46,871 bases of DNA from Acidobacteriaceae bacterium (lineage in GTDB: Bacteria > Acidobacteriota > Terriglobia > Terriglobales > Acidobacteriaceae): assembly GCA_003134655.1 (NCBI GenBank), contig PLBY01000077.1:177017-223887 (forward strand). Reading direction: 5' to 3'. The position numbers and the translations under genes were made by a program. Position 1 is the first letter of the stretch, and each line of letters begins with the position of its first letter. A model generated the notes under the pieces. It saw only the letters and a program-made list of their open reading frames with translations, ran no database searches and was not told the DNA's origin. Below are positions 46,092-46,871 of this stretch, piece after piece.

Positions 46092-46871
46092 TCAGCGGTG
46101 ATGTTTGCTGCCGTGACCGCCGGAGTGCCCTCCGCCGCCGTGCGCGTGCCCTCCGCCGAAATTCTTCCCGCCACCGTGGAAGCTCTTCGGCGCATGCCCG
46201 CCGCCTCCCATGTGGAAGCCGCCTGAGCCCCGGGTGCTTACGCTCTTGGGCGCGTGTCCGCCGCCAAACAGATGGAAGCTACCCGAGTGCGGTGGTTTTC
46301 CGGCGGAGTGCGCAAAGTGCCTGTTCGCGAAAGCCCCGGAAGACCGTCCCCTGAATTCGCTAGTCTGAAAACCCGAGGTCGGCGCGCGATGGGCCTGCAT
46401 TGAACGGTCGTAGCCTGCACCCGCCCAGCCGCGATGGTCCTTTCCGGTGCTCCGGTTCAAGCTGGATCCGTTGCTATGGCCGTTAAACTGCCTCCCGTTT
46501 TCTGCGGCCTGCATATGGTTGTAGGCTTGGCGCGGCGCCCGGTCGTAGCCGGTTCCAAAGGCATGGAAGCCAGCGTTGGAGTTTCCTCGAAAGTTCTCGG
46601 CAGTTCTGCCCGGCGTGTGGCCGAATCCCTGTCCGCGGTTCGCGTTGTGTCCGTCGCCGAACCGGCGGTACCCGTCCGATGTGTGGCCGTTGCTGTACCT
46701 CGCAAATGATGTTCTTCCTGCGTAGGCATGCGGCCCATCGTGCCGGAATCCCCAATCAGCGACCGTGGCGCTCTGCGAATGGTAGTCCGACTGGTTGAAG
46801 AGCACGGACTGGGCAAACCAGTTCAAGCCCCACGCCAGCCAGCCCCATGGCGTCTGGCTGAAGGCGCTCAT
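46092..46871 (-). CDS. Gly/His/Ser-rich protein, 5' part cut by window edge
   Basis: C-terminal 259 residues of a longer protein; the reading frame runs off the right edge and the ATG there is probably internal. The first visible part, SAFSQTPWGWLAWGLNWFAQ, followed by YHSQSATVADWGFRHDG, resembles the C-terminal region of DUF3300-type Acidobacteriota proteins. The rest is low complexity, dominated by G, H, S, R and N, with GGGHAPKS repeated twice and a terminal GGGHAHGGGGHSGGHGSKHH tract. The His-rich end could bind metal ions. Probably exported; the signal peptide would lie outside the window. Confidence 0.7.
   Translation of the reverse strand: MSAFSQTPWGWLAWGLNWFAQSVLFNQSDYHSQSATVADWGFRHDGPHAYAGRTSFARYSNGHTSDGYRRFGDGHNANRGQGFGHTPGRTAENFRGNSNAGFHAFGTGYDRAPRQAYNHMQAAENGRQFNGHSNGSSLNRSTGKDHRGWAGAGYDRSMQAHRAPTSGFQTSEFRGRSSGAFANRHFAHSAGKPPHSGSFHLFGGGHAPKSVSTRGSGGFHMGGGGHAPKSFHGGGKNFGGGHAHGGGGHSGGHGSKHHR

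Noticed and set aside
1..46871. tRNA or rRNA genes
   Set aside because: No segment with T-loop GTTCGANNC plus acceptor and anticodon pairing, or rRNA-like sequence, was recognised by eye; a covariance scan was not possible.

Overview
The window looks like a chromosomal segment of an Acidobacteriota bacterium, most likely of the Terriglobia group and possibly a metagenome contig. Reasons: high-GC coding sequence, an outer-membrane receptor with an N-terminal carboxypeptidase-regulatory-like domain, a large CBM9-like/DUF5916 outer-membrane protein, many secreted proteins of unknown function, and a very dense population of short palindromic repeats between and inside genes. This placement comes from gene content and style; no marker-gene search was possible.

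Layout. 274-3146: a metallo-beta-lactamase-fold hydrolase, a small secreted protein, then a retron: a structured RNA (about 1636-1807) immediately followed by a retron-type reverse transcriptase. 3151-8792 (minus): a dihydrouridine synthase, ribosomal protein L31, a DUF5916 outer-membrane protein and RuvB. 9009-16609: a secreted phosphoesterase, an Asp-box (sialidase-fold) secreted protein, a self-regulated membrane-protein/XRE pair with two operator dyads, an UlaG-like hydrolase, an orphan VapB-like antitoxin remnant, a second EF-G and a DUF962 protein. 16706-23778: a probable copper/redox cluster (Cys-rich secreted protein, TonB-dependent receptor, Tat-exported multicopper oxidase, cNMP-DUF1003 membrane protein, Sco-type copper chaperone, VKOR). 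23969-33199: assorted membrane and signalling genes including a TMEM175-like channel, a TonB-C protein, a GT51-like protein without the usual catalytic motif and a 1056-residue hybrid histidine kinase. 33275-34337: a GbsR/MarR regulator with a consensus promoter and matching operators, next to the membrane genes it probably controls. 34544-39065: an Lgt-family protein, two related membrane proteins and a Tes/MJ0619-like radical SAM enzyme. 39208-41181: a GH3 glycosidase. 41522-45325: parB, parA and rsmG with a cluster of four parS-like palindromes of unusual sequence. The right edge cuts a Gly/His-rich protein.

Two things stand out. First, the retron has recognisable RNA parts: an 18-bp a1/a2 stem, two msr-like hairpins (one 14 bp with a UUCG loop), an msd-like segment, a -10 box placed to start the transcript at the stem, and an RT with YADD starting 7 nt after the stem. 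No separate effector gene is visible. Second, the palindromic repeats between genes also sit in frame inside or at the ends of many genes (dus, Lgt, the radical SAM gene, parA, parB, rsmG, a YndJ-like gene, a DUF-type gene, the small secreted gene), where they encode extra low-complexity segments. This resembles the Rickettsia palindromic elements that insert into proteins.

Several genes appear to start at or within about 8 nt of a -10 box, suggesting leaderless transcripts. Two genes (25662 and 34544) have no ATG, GTG or TTG at the expected N-terminus but an ATC in exactly the right place.
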